Source: Thiohalocapsa sp. PB-PSB1 (GTDB lineage: Bacteria; Pseudomonadota; Gammaproteobacteria; Chromatiales; Chromatiaceae). From it: a stretch of DNA of 64,000 bases. Positions within the stretch are counted from its first letter, which is position 1; each line of letters begins with the position of its first letter. Below are positions 27,942 to 36,670 of the stretch, one piece after another. The DNA is taken from assembly GCA_016745215.1 (NCBI GenBank), contig CP050890.1, forward strand, positions 2,356,001 through 2,420,000, given 5' to 3'. A model generated the notes under the pieces. That model worked only from the letters and a program-made list of their open reading frames with translations. It ran no database searches and had not been told where the DNA came from. The position numbers and the translations under genes were made by a program.

Positions 27942-28751
27942 TCACCCTCGGAATAATCGGCTGAAAAGGCCCTTCTTCTCGGTACCCAGGAAACGCATTG
28001 GCAGTTCTTCGCCGAGATAGCGCGAGACCATATCGCCGTAAGCTTGGCCGGCATCGGACAGGGTGTCCAGGATGACAGGTATGCCGGCATTCGATGCATT
28101 GAGCACTGCCTGGGATTCTGGGATGACGCCGAGCAGGTTCAGAGACAGGATTTCCTGCACATCCTCAACGCTGAGCATCTCGCCCCGGGCAACACGCTCC
28201 ACTGAGTAACGGGTCAGCAGCAGATACTCCCGGATCGGCTCGGCATTAGCCTCGGCGCGGCGTGACTTGCTCGACAGAATACCAAGCATGCGATCGGAGT
28301 CGCGCACCGACGAGACTTCCGGATTGGTCACGACGACTGCATCGTCAGCGAAATACATGGCCATGGTGGCTCCATGCTCAATGCCAGCTGGCGAATCGCA
28401 GATCACATAGTCATGTCCTTTGCCCAGATCTTCTAGCACTTTGCCGACGCCGTCCACCGATAATGCATCCTTGTCCCGGGTCTGAGATGCTGGCAGTACA
28501 TATAAATTATCGCAACGTTTGTCGCGAATCAGGGCCTGGTTGAGATTAGCCTCGCCGTTGATGACATTGACAAAGTCGTAGACCACGCGCCTTTCGCAAC
28601 CCATGATCAGATCCAGATTGCGTAAACCGACATCGAAATCGACAACGACGGTGCGGTGCCCCCGTTGCGCCAGGCCCATGGCCATCGCGGCCGCTGTGGT
28701 GGTTTTGCCCACCCCCCCCTTGCCTGAGGTGATGACAATGATTCTGGCCAA
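27942..28751 (-). CDS. minD: Septum site-determining ATPase MinD
   Basis: MinD is the membrane-associated ParA-like ATPase of the Min system. The deviant Walker A KGGVGKTTT lies at residues about 10-18, DFDVGLRNLDLIMGCERRVVYDFVNV and DSPAGIE follow, and the protein ends in an amphipathic membrane-targeting helix (KGLFSRLFRG). The best start is the TTG at 28751, read as (M)ARIIVITSGKGG, which matches the family N-terminus and follows GGGGGAA; a GTG at 28766 would add five residues. It lies between minC and minE. Confidence 0.95.
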   Translation of the reverse strand: MARIIVITSGKGGVGKTTTAAAMAMGLAQRGHRTVVVDFDVGLRNLDLIMGCERRVVYDFVNVINGEANLNQALIRDKRCDNLYVLPASQTRDKDALSVDGVGKVLEDLGKGHDYVICDSPAGIEHGATMAMYFADDAVVVTNPEVSSVRDSDRMLGILSSKSRRAEANAEPIREYLLLTRYSVERVARGEMLSVEDVQEILSLNLLGVIPESQAVLNASNAGIPVILDTLSDAGQAYGDMVSRYLGEELPMRFLGTEKKGLFSRLFRG

Positions 28752-28835
28752 GGACGATTCCCCCACTACAGTACAATGACAAATCCCGGTTCGCGGCGGT
28801 TGCCGGACCCGGTGCTTCCGAAATCCGTTGCCGCT

Positions 28836-29708
28836 TCACAGCGGCTCAATACGTAAGACGTCGTGGTCCAGGAACACCTGCACGCACTTACCCTTGAGTT
28901 CAGATGGTATGTTCTCGCTGACCCGGTAGTGCCCGGCCACGGAAACTAATTCTGCTTGTAGATCCTGACAAAAAATGCGCGCTGTTGTATTGCCTCGCAG
29001 ACCAGCCATGACCCGGCCGCGCATTGGCGCATAGATGTGAATATTACCGTCGGCCATCAGTTCGGCACCGGAACTGACCGCTGCGATGACGGTCAGGTCG
29101 CCGCCCGGGAAATAGATCCGCTGACCGGAACGAACCGGCCGGTCGACCAGCTTTAGTATCTGGCTTTGTTGTTGCCGTGCATCGTTCGCTGACGGCGGTT
29201 GCCGTGCAAGTTCCGGTTTCCGGTCCGGTTCTGGTTTTGCGCCAGCACCAGATGCCCGCTTCGATCCGAACTGGGCTGCGGGTCGCGTGGACGCGGCGCT
29301 CGACGAATCGAAATCACCCGCCACCACGCGCTGTCGGGGTTTGTGGACATCGGCGAGAATCGCCAACTCCATCGCCTTGGCTGCCTCATGCTGTGCCGCA
29401 TTGCCGCCGCGAACACCGATTGGGATCATGCCGAGACCGCGCAGCAAACCGACCAGCTGCGGAAAGCCAACATCGGCGTCGGAGGCCGATAAGGCCGTGA
29501 GATCAATCACCACCGGCGTATGTAAAAAAAAGCCCGGCGCTTGCTGTACTTTAGGCGCGAGCTGCGCTTCCACCGCATCCATGTCCAAACCGAGCAGGCG
29601 GACAACGGGCAGGGTGAAGGCGGCAGCCTTGAGCTCCAGAATGGGAGCATCGGCCGATGCGCCAGCGAGATCCAAGCCGGGGGCCGGCGGAGGTAATTGC
29701 GCAGACAT
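28836..29708 (-). CDS. minC: Septum site-determining protein MinC
   Basis: MinC inhibits FtsZ polymerisation at the poles. Of 290 residues, the N-terminal domain (about 15-120, ILELKAAAFTLPVVRLLGLD ... TPVVIDLTAL ... GMIPIGVRG) is followed by a Pro/Gln/Ala-rich linker (about 125-185) and the C-terminal beta-helix (RSGQRIYFPGGDLTVIAAVSSGAELMADGNIHIYAPMRGRVMAG). ATG 29708 is preferred to the longer frame at 29753, which adds an unrelated basic stretch. It is first in the min operon. Confidence 0.95.
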   Translation of the reverse strand: MSAQLPPPAPGLDLAGASADAPILELKAAAFTLPVVRLLGLDMDAVEAQLAPKVQQAPGFFLHTPVVIDLTALSASDADVGFPQLVGLLRGLGMIPIGVRGGNAAQHEAAKAMELAILADVHKPRQRVVAGDFDSSSAASTRPAAQFGSKRASGAGAKPEPDRKPELARQPPSANDARQQQSQILKLVDRPVRSGQRIYFPGGDLTVIAAVSSGAELMADGNIHIYAPMRGRVMAGLRGNTTARIFCQDLQAELVSVAGHYRVSENIPSELKGKCVQVFLDHDVLRIEPL

Positions 29709-29887
29709 GGAGTATGGTCGAGTCGATCGTTTTCGATATGCAGGCAACAGCAATCCATGTATGCTACCTGCTTAGCGTCGATACTTAAAGTGCCATGCAG
29801 CCCTGTCGCATGTAAAGTCTCATAAAAACCTACAGCAGATGCTTGCGATCGATCCACACATGGGCGTCGTAGCGAATTCCGCGCTGA

Positions 29888-30232
29888 TCAGCCCGGTGGC
29901 CATTGCAGCGGGCGCCCGCCGATCAGATGCACATGCAGGTGATAGACGCTCTGACCGGCGCTTGCATTACAATTGATAACGGTGCGATAGCCGTCCTCGG
30001 CGATCCCTTCCTGTTCGGCTACCTTAGCCGCTGCCAGAAACAGTCGGCCAAGCAACTCGGCATCGACATCTGTAACCTCGTTCAATGTTGGGATCGATTT
30101 TCGTGGGATGATCAAAACATGAGTTGGGGCTTGCGGATTAAGGTCGCGGAAGGCAACCAGATGTTCGTCCTCATAGACGATGTCCGCAGGTACTTCACCC
30201 GCTGCGATACGACCGAAAATTGTATCTGTCAT
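29888..30232 (-). CDS. hinT: HIT family nucleotide-binding protein
   Basis: HinT-type purine nucleoside phosphoramidase. The 114-residue protein has DTIFGRIAAGEVPADIVYEDEHLVAFRDLNPQAPTHVLIIPRK and the histidine triad HLHVHLIGGR near the C-terminus, all typical. It lies between recR (52 bp upstream) and minC (180 bp downstream) on the minus strand. Confidence 0.95.
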   Translation of the reverse strand: MTDTIFGRIAAGEVPADIVYEDEHLVAFRDLNPQAPTHVLIIPRKSIPTLNEVTDVDAELLGRLFLAAAKVAEQEGIAEDGYRTVINCNASAGQSVYHLHVHLIGGRPLQWPPG

Positions 30233-30284
30233 GGGTCTTGGTTATCTCGTCCGATGGAGGGGCGATGAGCTCGCTCCATCTCGT

Positions 30285-30881
30285 TTATAATTTGCTGCGC
30301 CCGGCAAATGCATGTGCTAGGGTGCCGCCATCGACAAATTCAAGTTCGCCACCCAAGGGTACACCGTGTGCGATGCGCGTGATCCGGGTCCCACTGCCTG
30401 CTGCGATATCAGTGATGTAATGGGCGGTCGCGCTGCCCTCGACGGTGGGGCTGATGGCCAGGATGACTTCGCTGACGGTGCCCTTATGCAGGCGCTGTTG
30501 CAAATGCCCGAGTCCCAGCTGGTCCGGGCCGATCCCGTCCAGCGGCGATAATCGGCCACCGAGCACGAAGTAGCGACCACGATAATCTGTGGCCTGCTCA
30601 ATGGCAACAATGTCGGCCGGCTGCTCGACAATACACAGCAGGCCGCCATCTCGGTTTGGATTCGTGCAGAGAGCGCACACGTCGAGCTCACTCAAGGTGC
30701 GGCACTCGCGGCAATGGCCAATCCGATCCATGGCCTGCGCCACCACTCGGGCCAATTGGCGGCCAGCATCCCGGTCTCGTTGTAGAAGATAGAAGGCCAT
30801 GCGTTGAGCGGATTTGGGACCGACACCGGGCAGGCAACGGAGCGCCTCAATGAGCTGGTTGAGCAGATTGCGGTCGGACAC
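30285..30881 (-). CDS. recR: Recombination mediator RecR
   Basis: RecR works with RecO and RecF to load RecA on gapped DNA. The 198-residue product has the helix-hairpin-helix LRCLPGVGPKSAQRMAFYLLQ, a zinc finger with cysteines CREC...C..C at about residues 57-72, and a Toprim domain (LLCIVEQPADIVAIEQATDYRGRYFVLGGRLSPLDGIGP). The start is a GTG at 30881. Order dnaX-ybaB-recR is the classical one. Confidence 0.96.
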   Translation of the reverse strand: MSDRNLLNQLIEALRCLPGVGPKSAQRMAFYLLQRDRDAGRQLARVVAQAMDRIGHCRECRTLSELDVCALCTNPNRDGGLLCIVEQPADIVAIEQATDYRGRYFVLGGRLSPLDGIGPDQLGLGHLQQRLHKGTVSEVILAISPTVEGSATAHYITDIAAGSGTRITRIAHGVPLGGELEFVDGGTLAHAFAGRSKL

Positions 30882-31097
30882 GTCGGCGTTGGTTTTTCAT
30901 GGATTGATTACTGGTTGGCTCAGGCTTATGCGGCGTCGCCGTTTTGTTAAGGTAAAGCTTCTTTTTTAACGGAAAGCTACCGGAAAGCCTGCGAAGTCCT
31001 GATACCGGATCAGCCAGTTCTTAGGCGGTCTGGTTTGCGGCGGGCTGATTTGTCGGTGAGCTTTTTTGGTCCGATTCAGCAACCTGGTGCGAACGGA
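30882..31097. other. Spacer between ybaB and recR
   Basis: About 215 bp with A/T-rich stretches (AAGCTTCTTTTTTAACGG around 30955). No gene or convincing terminator is seen. Confidence 0.4.
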
Positions 31098-31421
31098 TCA
31101 GAAAGGTAGCTTCATACCCGGTGGCAATTGCAACCCGGATGTCAGATCGGCCATATTTGCCCTCATTTTATCTCCCACGCGGCGTACCGCATCGTTGATG
31201 GCGGCAGCAACCAAATCCTCGAGCATCTCCTTATCCTCGCCCATCAGAGACGGATCGATTTCGACCCGCTTCACCTCGTGTTGTCCGTTCATTGTCACGC
31301 GTACCATGCCGCCGCCGGATTCACCATTGACTTCCTCTTTCGCCAAACGCTCTTGCGCATTTTTGAGATCTTCCTGCATCTTCTGGGCCTGCTTGAGCAC
31401 GCCACCTAGTCCACCTTTCAT
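31098..31421 (-). CDS. ybaB: YbaB/EbfC nucleoid-associated protein
   Basis: This is a small dimeric DNA-binding protein. The 107 residues show LKQAQKMQEDLKNAQERLAKEEVNGESGGGMVRVTMNG and EDLVAAAINDAVRRV, the family core, with a methionine/proline-rich end. The start ATG follows GAGGTAA. It lies between dnaX and recR. Confidence 0.95.
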   Translation of the reverse strand: MKGGLGGVLKQAQKMQEDLKNAQERLAKEEVNGESGGGMVRVTMNGQHEVKRVEIDPSLMGEDKEMLEDLVAAAINDAVRRVGDKMRANMADLTSGLQLPPGMKLPF

Positions 31422-31547
31422 CGCTCTTTACCTCATTGAAGTGAATGACACTGCTGTCAAGGATCAAACGGGGGTGTGGCCACCCGAGACTGTTTGCAAT
31501 CTTATCGCATACTGAGAACCTTGCCTGCATGCCCGTATTGTCCCCGA

Positions 31548-33359
31548 TTATTCATTCCCGCGCATTGCTGTTGGTCGAATGCTGTTTGGAAGCCATTCGG
31601 CATCGAATCGCCGTTGCAGCTCATTTGCCACTGGATCACCACGCATCGCCGTTTCAACCTCTGCCTGGATCTCTGCTTGGTTTCGAGCTTGTCGCAGAGC
31701 GGGTGTCTCAGTAGTGGGTGATGTGGAGTCAATGGATAAGTCCACCCTATGGCCCATCGCGGCGGATAGTCCGGCGCTGAGACGCTGCTCCGCACTAGCC
31801 GAACGTAAATAACCCGCTGACGGATCCAACGCGAGTCTTAAATGCTTGCCATTCCAGCCGATGAAGGCGCAGTGCTCTGCGAGTTGTCGAGAAAGCCCGG
31901 TGAGATCGAGCGTTGCGACCAGCTGATGCCAGTCGTCGGAAGTGGCAGGCGGAGCAGCCATCGACTTTGTCCGCGATGTGCCAGCTGATGTTTCAGTTGT
32001 CGCTGTTGCTGGTTCCGACACCGGGTGGTCCGTCGTCGTGTTGGTCGATTCCGGCATCCGATGCGATCCGGTGGCAATCTGGGAGGTCGCCGCGGATTTG
32101 TCGGCCGGATGTGATATGTCAGGCTTGGGTTTGATTTCTGCACTGAGCTTGGATTGCTCCACACAAGCGACCTGGGTTGTGGGCTGGCCAGTCGCATTGT
32201 CGGGCCTGTATCTACCCTTTGTGTTTGCTCCTGCCTTGCGTGATGCAAGGCTGGCTGGATTTTCGTCCAGCGAGGGGGCAGGTCGAAAAGCCAGTGCGCG
32301 CAATAAGACCATTTCCAATCCAGTGCGCGGATTTGGCGCTAATGGCAGATCCTTCTGACCGGTCAGCAGCACTTGATAGAACAGCTGCACGTCCTCGGAT
32401 TGCATGCGCAAGGCCAAAGCCGCGAGCCTATCATGGTCGGGATCATCCGACGCGAGGGTATGCGGCACCTGCTGTGCCAAGGCAAGCCGATGCAGCAGAT
32501 CGATCAGATCTTTCAGCACGCCGTCGAAGTCTGGAGTCAGTGCGGCCATGCGTTCGACCTCGGATAACACCCGGGCACCGTCACCGTCAGCCAGAGCATC
32601 CAACAGATCGAGCCCGAGGTCGCCACAGCGGGTGCCAAGCATGAGGCGGACATCGTCACCACCGACTCGACCCCCGCCAAAGGCAATCGCTTGATCGAGC
32701 AAACTGAGACCGTCGCGCATGCTGCCGTCGGCAGCACGTGCGAGCAAGGCCAGTGCCGCTGCGTCGAAGTCGATGGTTTCGGCTTCAAGCACCTGCCGCA
32801 ATCGTGCCGCGATTTGATCCGGCAGCAAGCGTTTCAAATTGAATTGCAGGCAACGGGATAGCACGGTAGCCGGCAGTTTTTGTGGGTCTGTGGTGGCGAG
32901 CACGAATTTGACGTGATCCGGCGGCTCCTCCAGCGTCTTCAGCAAAGCATTGAAGCTGCTGCTGGAGAACATGTGCACCTCATCAATGAGATACAACTTC
33001 AAGCGTCCGTGGACCGGAGCAAAGGGTACATTGTCAAGCAGTTCGCGGGTTTGATCAACCTTAGTGCGTGATGCAGCGTCGACCTCGATCAGGTCGAGGA
33101 AACGGCCTTCATCGATCTCGCGGCATGCTGAGCAGACGCCGCATGGATTAGGGCCGACACCCTGTTCGCAGTTCAAGGTTTTGGCCAGGATACGGGCCAG
33201 TGTGGTCTTGCCTACGCCACGGGTGCCGGTAAACAGGTAGGCGTGATGCAGCTGGCCGCGCTCCAGCGCATTCACCAGAGCGCGCACCACGTGTTCCTGT
33301 CCGACCAGGTCGGCAAAGCGGCGTGGCCGCCATTTACGTGCCAACACTTGATAAGTCAT
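31548..33359 (-). CDS. dnaX: DNA polymerase III subunits gamma/tau
   Basis: DnaX is the clamp-loader ATPase. The N-terminal AAA+ module has YQVLARKWRPRRFADLVGQEHVV, Walker A GTRGVGKTTLA, a four-cysteine zinc site (CEQGVGPNPCGVCSAC), LIDEVHMFS and the sensor-1 LATTDPQKLP. A clamp-loader collar domain follows (to about 365), then a low-complexity linker (about 370-470) and a C-terminal tau-like domain (about 480-600). ATG 33359 starts MTYQVLARKW; another ATG lies five codons upstream. I did not find a clear A-rich slippery heptamer, so production of a short gamma form is uncertain. 4.5S RNA lies 214 bp upstream on the same strand. Confidence 0.95.
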   Translation of the reverse strand: MTYQVLARKWRPRRFADLVGQEHVVRALVNALERGQLHHAYLFTGTRGVGKTTLARILAKTLNCEQGVGPNPCGVCSACREIDEGRFLDLIEVDAASRTKVDQTRELLDNVPFAPVHGRLKLYLIDEVHMFSSSSFNALLKTLEEPPDHVKFVLATTDPQKLPATVLSRCLQFNLKRLLPDQIAARLRQVLEAETIDFDAAALALLARAADGSMRDGLSLLDQAIAFGGGRVGGDDVRLMLGTRCGDLGLDLLDALADGDGARVLSEVERMAALTPDFDGVLKDLIDLLHRLALAQQVPHTLASDDPDHDRLAALALRMQSEDVQLFYQVLLTGQKDLPLAPNPRTGLEMVLLRALAFRPAPSLDENPASLASRKAGANTKGRYRPDNATGQPTTQVACVEQSKLSAEIKPKPDISHPADKSAATSQIATGSHRMPESTNTTTDHPVSEPATATTETSAGTSRTKSMAAPPATSDDWHQLVATLDLTGLSRQLAEHCAFIGWNGKHLRLALDPSAGYLRSASAEQRLSAGLSAAMGHRVDLSIDSTSPTTETPALRQARNQAEIQAEVETAMRGDPVANELQRRFDAEWLPNSIRPTAMRGNE

Positions 33360-33572
33360 CGGTGCAAAAACCATCGATAGTTGAATGCCAATACCTGATT
33401 GGTCATCGTTGCAAGAACTTTAGCCAGTTGAAAACCGATCGGTGAGCCGCGGCTTGCGGAATACCTGGAGCGGCAGATTTTGCATCAGCAGAGTGCGCGT
33501 TAAGGAAAGATCTTTCCGGCTAAGCCCGATCTGCGGCGGCAGACACTGCCTGTGCGTTAGAGGCCATCAATT

Positions 33573-33689
33573 GGGTGGCGAGCCAAGCCAGCCACACCCC
33601 GGCACACACGTCCACCGCTGCGGCTGCTCCCTTCCGGGCCTGACCGGGTTCACGGCTTGGCGTTGCGAGGGGACCGGCGAGGCCCACCA
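33573..33689 (-). ncRNA. ffs: Signal recognition particle 4.5S RNA
   Basis: The minus strand contains the conserved SRP Alu-less hairpin: GGTCAGGCCCGGAAGGGAGC followed by AGCCGCAG, with the GGAAG tetraloop region and symmetric loop, CTCGCAACG on the 5' side and GTGTGTGCCGGG on the 3' side. The ends pair through GGTGG and CCACC. Ends are approximate. Its place before dnaX is common in gammaproteobacteria. Confidence 0.93.
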
Positions 33690-34098
33690 TTGACGAGTTG
33701 CCGCGGCAATGCCGGGCAGGATCAGCAACATAGCAGACAGGAAAACTCCATACAAGACATGATCTACGAGGATTGCGATTCCAAATTTGAATGTTAAAAA
33801 TTCTTTATATTCAATAGATTAGATGTCCTGCGCCCTGGATGGGATAATTTCTAAACGACTGATATAGAAGTGGAATTTTCGATCTTCAAAATTGTTGCCG
33901 AGGCTCGCATACATTGCGGCTGTTTTCCTTGACATGGGATCAAATCAGCAAGCCGGGGTCCAAATCTGATCAAGCGTCAGGTTGCGCTAAAATCCGTTTT
34001 CAAGTTTTTATATTTCAAGCTTTTGCAATGGCACCGGTCGCCGAACTGACCGAAGCCATCAGCCACCAGACCCGACAGTAACTATGGGAAGACCCGCA
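33690..34098. other. AT-rich intergenic region
   Basis: About 400 bp between ffs and the envelope coiled-coil gene, which diverge. It is AT-rich around 33775-33860 and 33985-34020, so promoters for both directions are likely here. I see no gene. Confidence 0.5.
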
Positions 34099-35520
34099 AT
34101 GACAGTTCGATCAATATGGATGCTGCTCCTGTTAGGCTCGAGCCTGACAGTTTTCGCTCAATCCCAGCTCCTGTCCGAGTCCGAGATTCCATCACAAACC
34201 CAGGCACAAACCCAGGCACAGCCGCTTGCGCCGCCTGTCGTGGGGCAGGAGATCGATGCAAACGCTGGCGCTTGGGAGGATAGGGTGGATGTGCTGACCG
34301 AGCAGGCGGCGGAACTCTGGCAACGTTCCCAGCAGCAGGCAGACGATCTTTGGCAGCGTTCGCGGCAAAGCGCGGATGATTGGTGGCAACGTTCCCGCGA
34401 GGCCACCCTGGATGCTTGGGAAGATGCTCGCGACACCTTGACACCGACGGAAGCCGATGCCTTCGGTCAGGTCTGGACCAATGTGGTACCAAAGCTCGAG
34501 GAGACCGTCTCGTTGGAAGAGGCGCAAAAGGATCTACCGGATAAGGCTTGGTTTACCCGTGACAAAGCCGATGCCATGGCCGAGATCAACCAACTATTGG
34601 ATGAATCGGTGGTCATCCTATCGACGTCGCCGGTGCAGCGCTACCGTGACGAAATTCAATCTCTGGAACAGGGAATTGCTGGCGCGCGCACCGATCTGGA
34701 CAGGTATCGCAAGCAACGGGTTGCGGCGCCGGCCAAGTCGCTGACAACGCGAACTATCGATGACTATGACCGCCTGATTGAAGAGCGCGAGCAGGATATC
34801 GACCGCTATCGTGACGAACTCGACCGCATCAAAAAGGAGTTTGCAGCAGAGTTACGGGCGATGGGGCTGGAACTCAGCGATGAACAGATTGAATTCCTGC
34901 TCTCCACCGTGGTCGGTGACAGCATAGTCGATCTCGGAATTGTGTTCGACAATGTCAAGTCCATTACGATGCAATTGGAGCAGCTCGTTCGTGATAGCGG
35001 CGAGGATCTCCAAAGCGCACGTCGCTACTATGGTATGTACGTGGTTTTGCTGCGCGCGCTGAACCGTATGCATCTGGATGTCGAGCAGGCAATTGAGCAG
35101 CGCTATATCCCACAGATCAACGACATCTCCGGGCGTGCCGATGCGCTGTCGGACGAGACCCGGGCGCTGATGCGTGAACTGGTCAGCAATAACCCGAACC
35201 GAGCAGAGGTGTTGAAGGCAAACTTGGAAGCGCAACGGCTTACAATTGAAGCCGCGAGTGTCTATCGCCAGTACCTCAAACAGCAGGCGGCCCAGGTGCG
35301 AAATGCCCGCAAGTTGTTGGAAGAGGATATCGCGACCGCTTGGAATACCTACGAGACGGTACGGGTTTCCGGCGAATTGGTGGATCTGGTGAAATCCAGT
35401 CAGCAATTGCTCGATGGCCTGCTGCAACGTCAGGTACCGACATTGCAGCCGTTTCGGAATCTGGAAATGCAGCGCGAGTTTGCGAAATTGACCAAACAAT
35501 TGCGCACGTCCCAGGATTGA
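34099..35520 (+). CDS. Exported coiled-coil protein with Trp-rich repeats
   Basis: I do not recognise a family. From ATG 34099 (preceded by GGGAAG) the product has 473 residues. A signal peptide (IWMLLLLGSSLTVFAQ, about 1-20) is followed by a Gln/Pro-rich stretch, then three to four 11-residue repeats of the form A-D-D-x-W-Q-R-S-R-x-x (about 70-112). The rest is mostly predicted helix with heptad-like charge patterns (about 165-260, RYRDEIQSLEQGI and YDRLIEEREQDIDRYRDELDRIKKEF) and further helices to the end. It has no membrane segment beyond the signal. It is most likely a periplasmic scaffold or stress protein; this is inference. The Cys-rich small gene follows by 55 bp on the same strand. 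Confidence 0.8.
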   Translation: MTVRSIWMLLLLGSSLTVFAQSQLLSESEIPSQTQAQTQAQPLAPPVVGQEIDANAGAWEDRVDVLTEQAAELWQRSQQQADDLWQRSRQSADDWWQRSREATLDAWEDARDTLTPTEADAFGQVWTNVVPKLEETVSLEEAQKDLPDKAWFTRDKADAMAEINQLLDESVVILSTSPVQRYRDEIQSLEQGIAGARTDLDRYRKQRVAAPAKSLTTRTIDDYDRLIEEREQDIDRYRDELDRIKKEFAAELRAMGLELSDEQIEFLLSTVVGDSIVDLGIVFDNVKSITMQLEQLVRDSGEDLQSARRYYGMYVVLLRALNRMHLDVEQAIEQRYIPQINDISGRADALSDETRALMRELVSNNPNRAEVLKANLEAQRLTIEAASVYRQYLKQQAAQVRNARKLLEEDIATAWNTYETVRVSGELVDLVKSSQQLLDGLLQRQVPTLQPFRNLEMQREFAKLTKQLRTSQD

Positions 35521-35575
35521 AATAAGGCTGTTTTTTCGATGACCTGATTCTATGTACCGACCATGAGGAGACTCT

Positions 35576-35872
35576 ATGTCCGAAGATATCATCGGCCGCT
35601 GTTGGCATTGTGGTGCGGACCTGACCAGGGTTGACTTCGGCCGCGAAACCAATTGTCTTGGCTGCGGCAAGCCAACCCGTTGCTGCCGCAACTGCCGCTT
35701 CTACCAGCGCGGGCGTTCCAACGACTGCATCGAGCCTATGGCCGAGGAAGTGACTGATAAACAACGTGCCAACTTTTGCGGTTTTTTCGATCCGTCGCTA
35801 ACTCCGGCCAGCGCCGATAACAGGTCCGATGAGTCATTGCGCCAGGCCGCCGACGATTTATTTCAGCCTTAG
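35576..35872 (+). CDS. Small Cys-rich protein, probable zinc ribbon
   Basis: A 98-residue protein with nine cysteines: CWHC, CLGCGK, CCRNC and later DCIEP and FCGFF. The N-terminal pairs look like a zinc ribbon. The second half (NDCIEPMAEEVTDKQRANFCGFF) is also conserved-looking. Function is unknown. ATG follows GAGGAG. It is 55 bp after the coiled-coil gene and probably in the same transcript. Confidence 0.85.
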   Translation: MSEDIIGRCWHCGADLTRVDFGRETNCLGCGKPTRCCRNCRFYQRGRSNDCIEPMAEEVTDKQRANFCGFFDPSLTPASADNRSDESLRQAADDLFQP

Positions 35873-36510
35873 TGATGGTGCAGAAACAAGCTAAACAGGT
35901 TTTTGGCTTGGGTGTCGCCTGCCGACTCATTCGCTATCGGCGTCGGTATCGGTATTGGCGTTGGTATCGAACCGACCAACCCGCTATCCGCCAAGCTCCT
36001 CGCTGACCGCGTAGCCACGCTGTCCGAGCTTCGTGAGCATGGCCACAAGACGATCGAGCAGTGCCTTTTGCTTGCTGTTGTCGTCTGCGGACAACGCATC
36101 GCACACCAGCAAGCACGTCCTCAATCGCAGCGCACTCCAGCGCCGAGCCTCGTGCGCTTTCAAACGACCGGCGTCGATCCCCGCTCGTCGCTTTGCCGTT
36201 ACCCTCGGCAATCTTCAGTGCGATGGCCTGCGATGCGCGCCTAGGATGCGCGCCTACGATTCGCACAGGCGTTGATCCTTCGCGTTACGCTGTCCTTTCA
36301 CATGCTCGCAGTCGCGCTATGGCCCAGCCGACAGACTCGATGGCCGCACGCTAGACGTCGCGCTTCTCATGACCGAATGGCATAGGGCGTTTTCTCTCTC
36401 GATTCCGATTCCGATTCCGATTCCGATTCCGATTCCGATAGCGACCCCGACCCCGATTGCACTCCGCCGATGTCTGGATAGCGTTGTATAGGTTATTCAT
36501 GAACCGCTAC
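35873..36510. other. Gene-free stretch with simple repeats
   Basis: About 640 bp without a supported gene. It holds a degenerate run of TCGGTATCGG-type hexamers (35935-35970), a GATTCC array (36401-36438) and a stretch resembling the interior of MITE family 1 (36437-36460, GATAGCGACCCCGA). A minus-strand frame at 35984-36211 has no recognisable product and could be a relic. Confidence 0.5.
36401..36438. repeat. GATTCC hexamer array
   Basis: Six perfect tandem copies of GATTCC, running into GATAGCGACCCCGACCCCGA. The same motif forms the interior of MITE family 1, so this could be the remnant of such an element without ends. Confidence 0.9.
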
Positions 36511-36670
36511 TTAGCGATTTCCATGAAGAAACATAGCACCTGGCTTGTCTTCTCGTTCGACCTTGGATGTCGCGCTACCCCTATGGGACGATGATGGGCG
36601 GGTTGCTGCTTCGCGAAGGCGAACGAGAATCCGGCGCTAGTTGATCTATTTCTCCCCAGCAATCGGCTTA
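36511..36670 (-). mobile_element. MITE-like family 2, copy f
   Basis: Ends TTAGCGATTTCCATGAAGAA and the inverted AAGCCGATTGCTGGGGAGAA are flanked by TTAG on both sides. It is 160 bp long. The last seven codons and the stop codon of the thioredoxin-DsbD-like gene lie inside it (to 36646). Confidence 0.85.

Noticed and set aside
31548..33359. Programmed -1 frameshift in dnaX
   Set aside because: No A-AAA-AAG heptamer with a downstream stem was found.
34852..35691. 279-codon minus-strand frame
   Set aside because: Antisense to the coiled-coil protein and the Cys-rich gene; no recognisable domain.
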